DNA of 12,667 nucleotides, from the NCBI GenBank assembly GCA_012965625.1, contig DTSC01000152.1:1-12667 (forward strand), in the 5' to 3' direction. Position numbers and translations under genes: made by a program. Positions 12,495 through 12,667 of the stretch are shown here, one piece after another. The stretch's first letter is position 1. Every line of letters starts with the position of its first letter. The notes under the pieces were generated by a model, which was not told the DNA's origin, did no database searches, and saw only the letters and a list, made by a program, of their open reading frames with translations. Source of the DNA: Flavobacteriales bacterium. Lineage in GTDB: Bacteria; Bacteroidota; Bacteroidia; NORP154.

Positions 12495-12667
12495 AATATA
12501 TATTGTTCTTTTCTAAATGATTCAGGATGAGCTTTGCATTTTCTTCCGGATCATCCTTTTGTAATTTCAGTTGACATACAGTTTCCGAACTTCTTTGGGA
12601 GAGACCATAATTATAAGCTTTGTCATAATACTTCAGCATCAAAAGTGCAACACCATGAAGATCATCC
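12466..12667 (-). CDS. mnmH: C-terminal fragment of a probable tRNA 2-selenouridine synthase (5' end outside window)
   Basis: The frame is open from the right edge of the window to a TAG at 12468-12466, giving 66 C-terminal residues. MnmH (SelU, YbbB) exchanges sulfur for selenium, through a geranylated intermediate, in the wobble 2-thiouridine of Lys, Glu and Gln tRNAs, using selenophosphate from SelD. The visible tail reads LLMLKYYDKAYNYGLSQR, then a polar stretch, LQKDDPEENAKLILNHLEK and a YYEGDQAYTI end. The LL..YYD..Y..GL pattern matches my memory of MnmH C-termini, after the rhodanese and P-loop parts that would lie outside the window. The 29-bp overlap with selD supports the call, since selD-mnmH pairs are common. 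Because the diagnostic Cys and Walker A motif cannot be seen, the name is likely but not proven. Confidence 0.7.
   Translation of the reverse strand, partial: DDLHGVALLMLKYYDKAYNYGLSQRSSETVCQLKLQKDDPEENAKLILNHLEKNNIYYEGDQAYTI

Overview
The window looks like a piece of chromosome from a moderately AT-rich member of the Bacteroidota, probably a Cytophagales- or Sphingobacteriales-like lineage; this is inferred from gene content. Pointers are an ECF sigma factor / FecR-DUF4974 / STN-type TonB receptor operon, a fused FeoA-FeoB iron transporter with its small Cys-rich partner, short lipoproteins with MKK...SC signals, signal peptides cleaved just before Gln, A/T-rich leaders without Shine-Dalgarno sequences, and several non-ATG starts.

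Layout. 1-271 (+): C-terminal end of a YfbK-like von Willebrand factor A protein. 281-331: hairpin between convergent genes. 319-4123 (-): ECF sigma factor, FecR-type anti-sigma and TonB-dependent receptor, tightly packed with 4 bp overlap and about 5 bp gap. 4193-4729 (-): lipoprotein with a duplicated GDGT repeat, separated from the sigma gene by a 13-bp-stem hairpin. 4852-5610 (+): HAD-IIA phosphatase. 5641-8372 (-): feoAB fusion followed by a FeoB-associated Cys-rich membrane peptide. 8373-8675: divergent control region with a perfect 27-bp palindrome next to the feoAB start and more inverted repeats. 8676-8928 (+): Cys-rich small lipoprotein and its terminator. 8942-9844 (+): membrane protein fused to a thioredoxin domain (CPHC). 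10067-11308 (+): exported protein, probably an outer-membrane beta-barrel. 11310-12667 (-): end of a probable mnmH (selU), then selD, then a 47-residue gene starting directly on the selD stop.

How the genes fit together. The receptor, FecR and sigma factor form a cell-surface signalling unit: ligand binding at the outer membrane is passed through the STN domain to FecR and on to the sigma factor. The Feo unit imports ferrous iron, and its promoter carries an operator-like palindrome that suggests metal-dependent repression. selD with mnmH forms the pathway that puts selenium into tRNA wobble uridine; SelD itself carries Cys, not selenocysteine. I see no mobile element, CRISPR array, tRNA or rRNA, and no clear sign of a wholly new multi-gene system. 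The least explained pieces are the repeat lipoprotein beside the sigma operon, the 47-residue gene, the 413-residue exported protein, and the unusual start regions of the receptor, sigma factor and thioredoxin-fusion genes.
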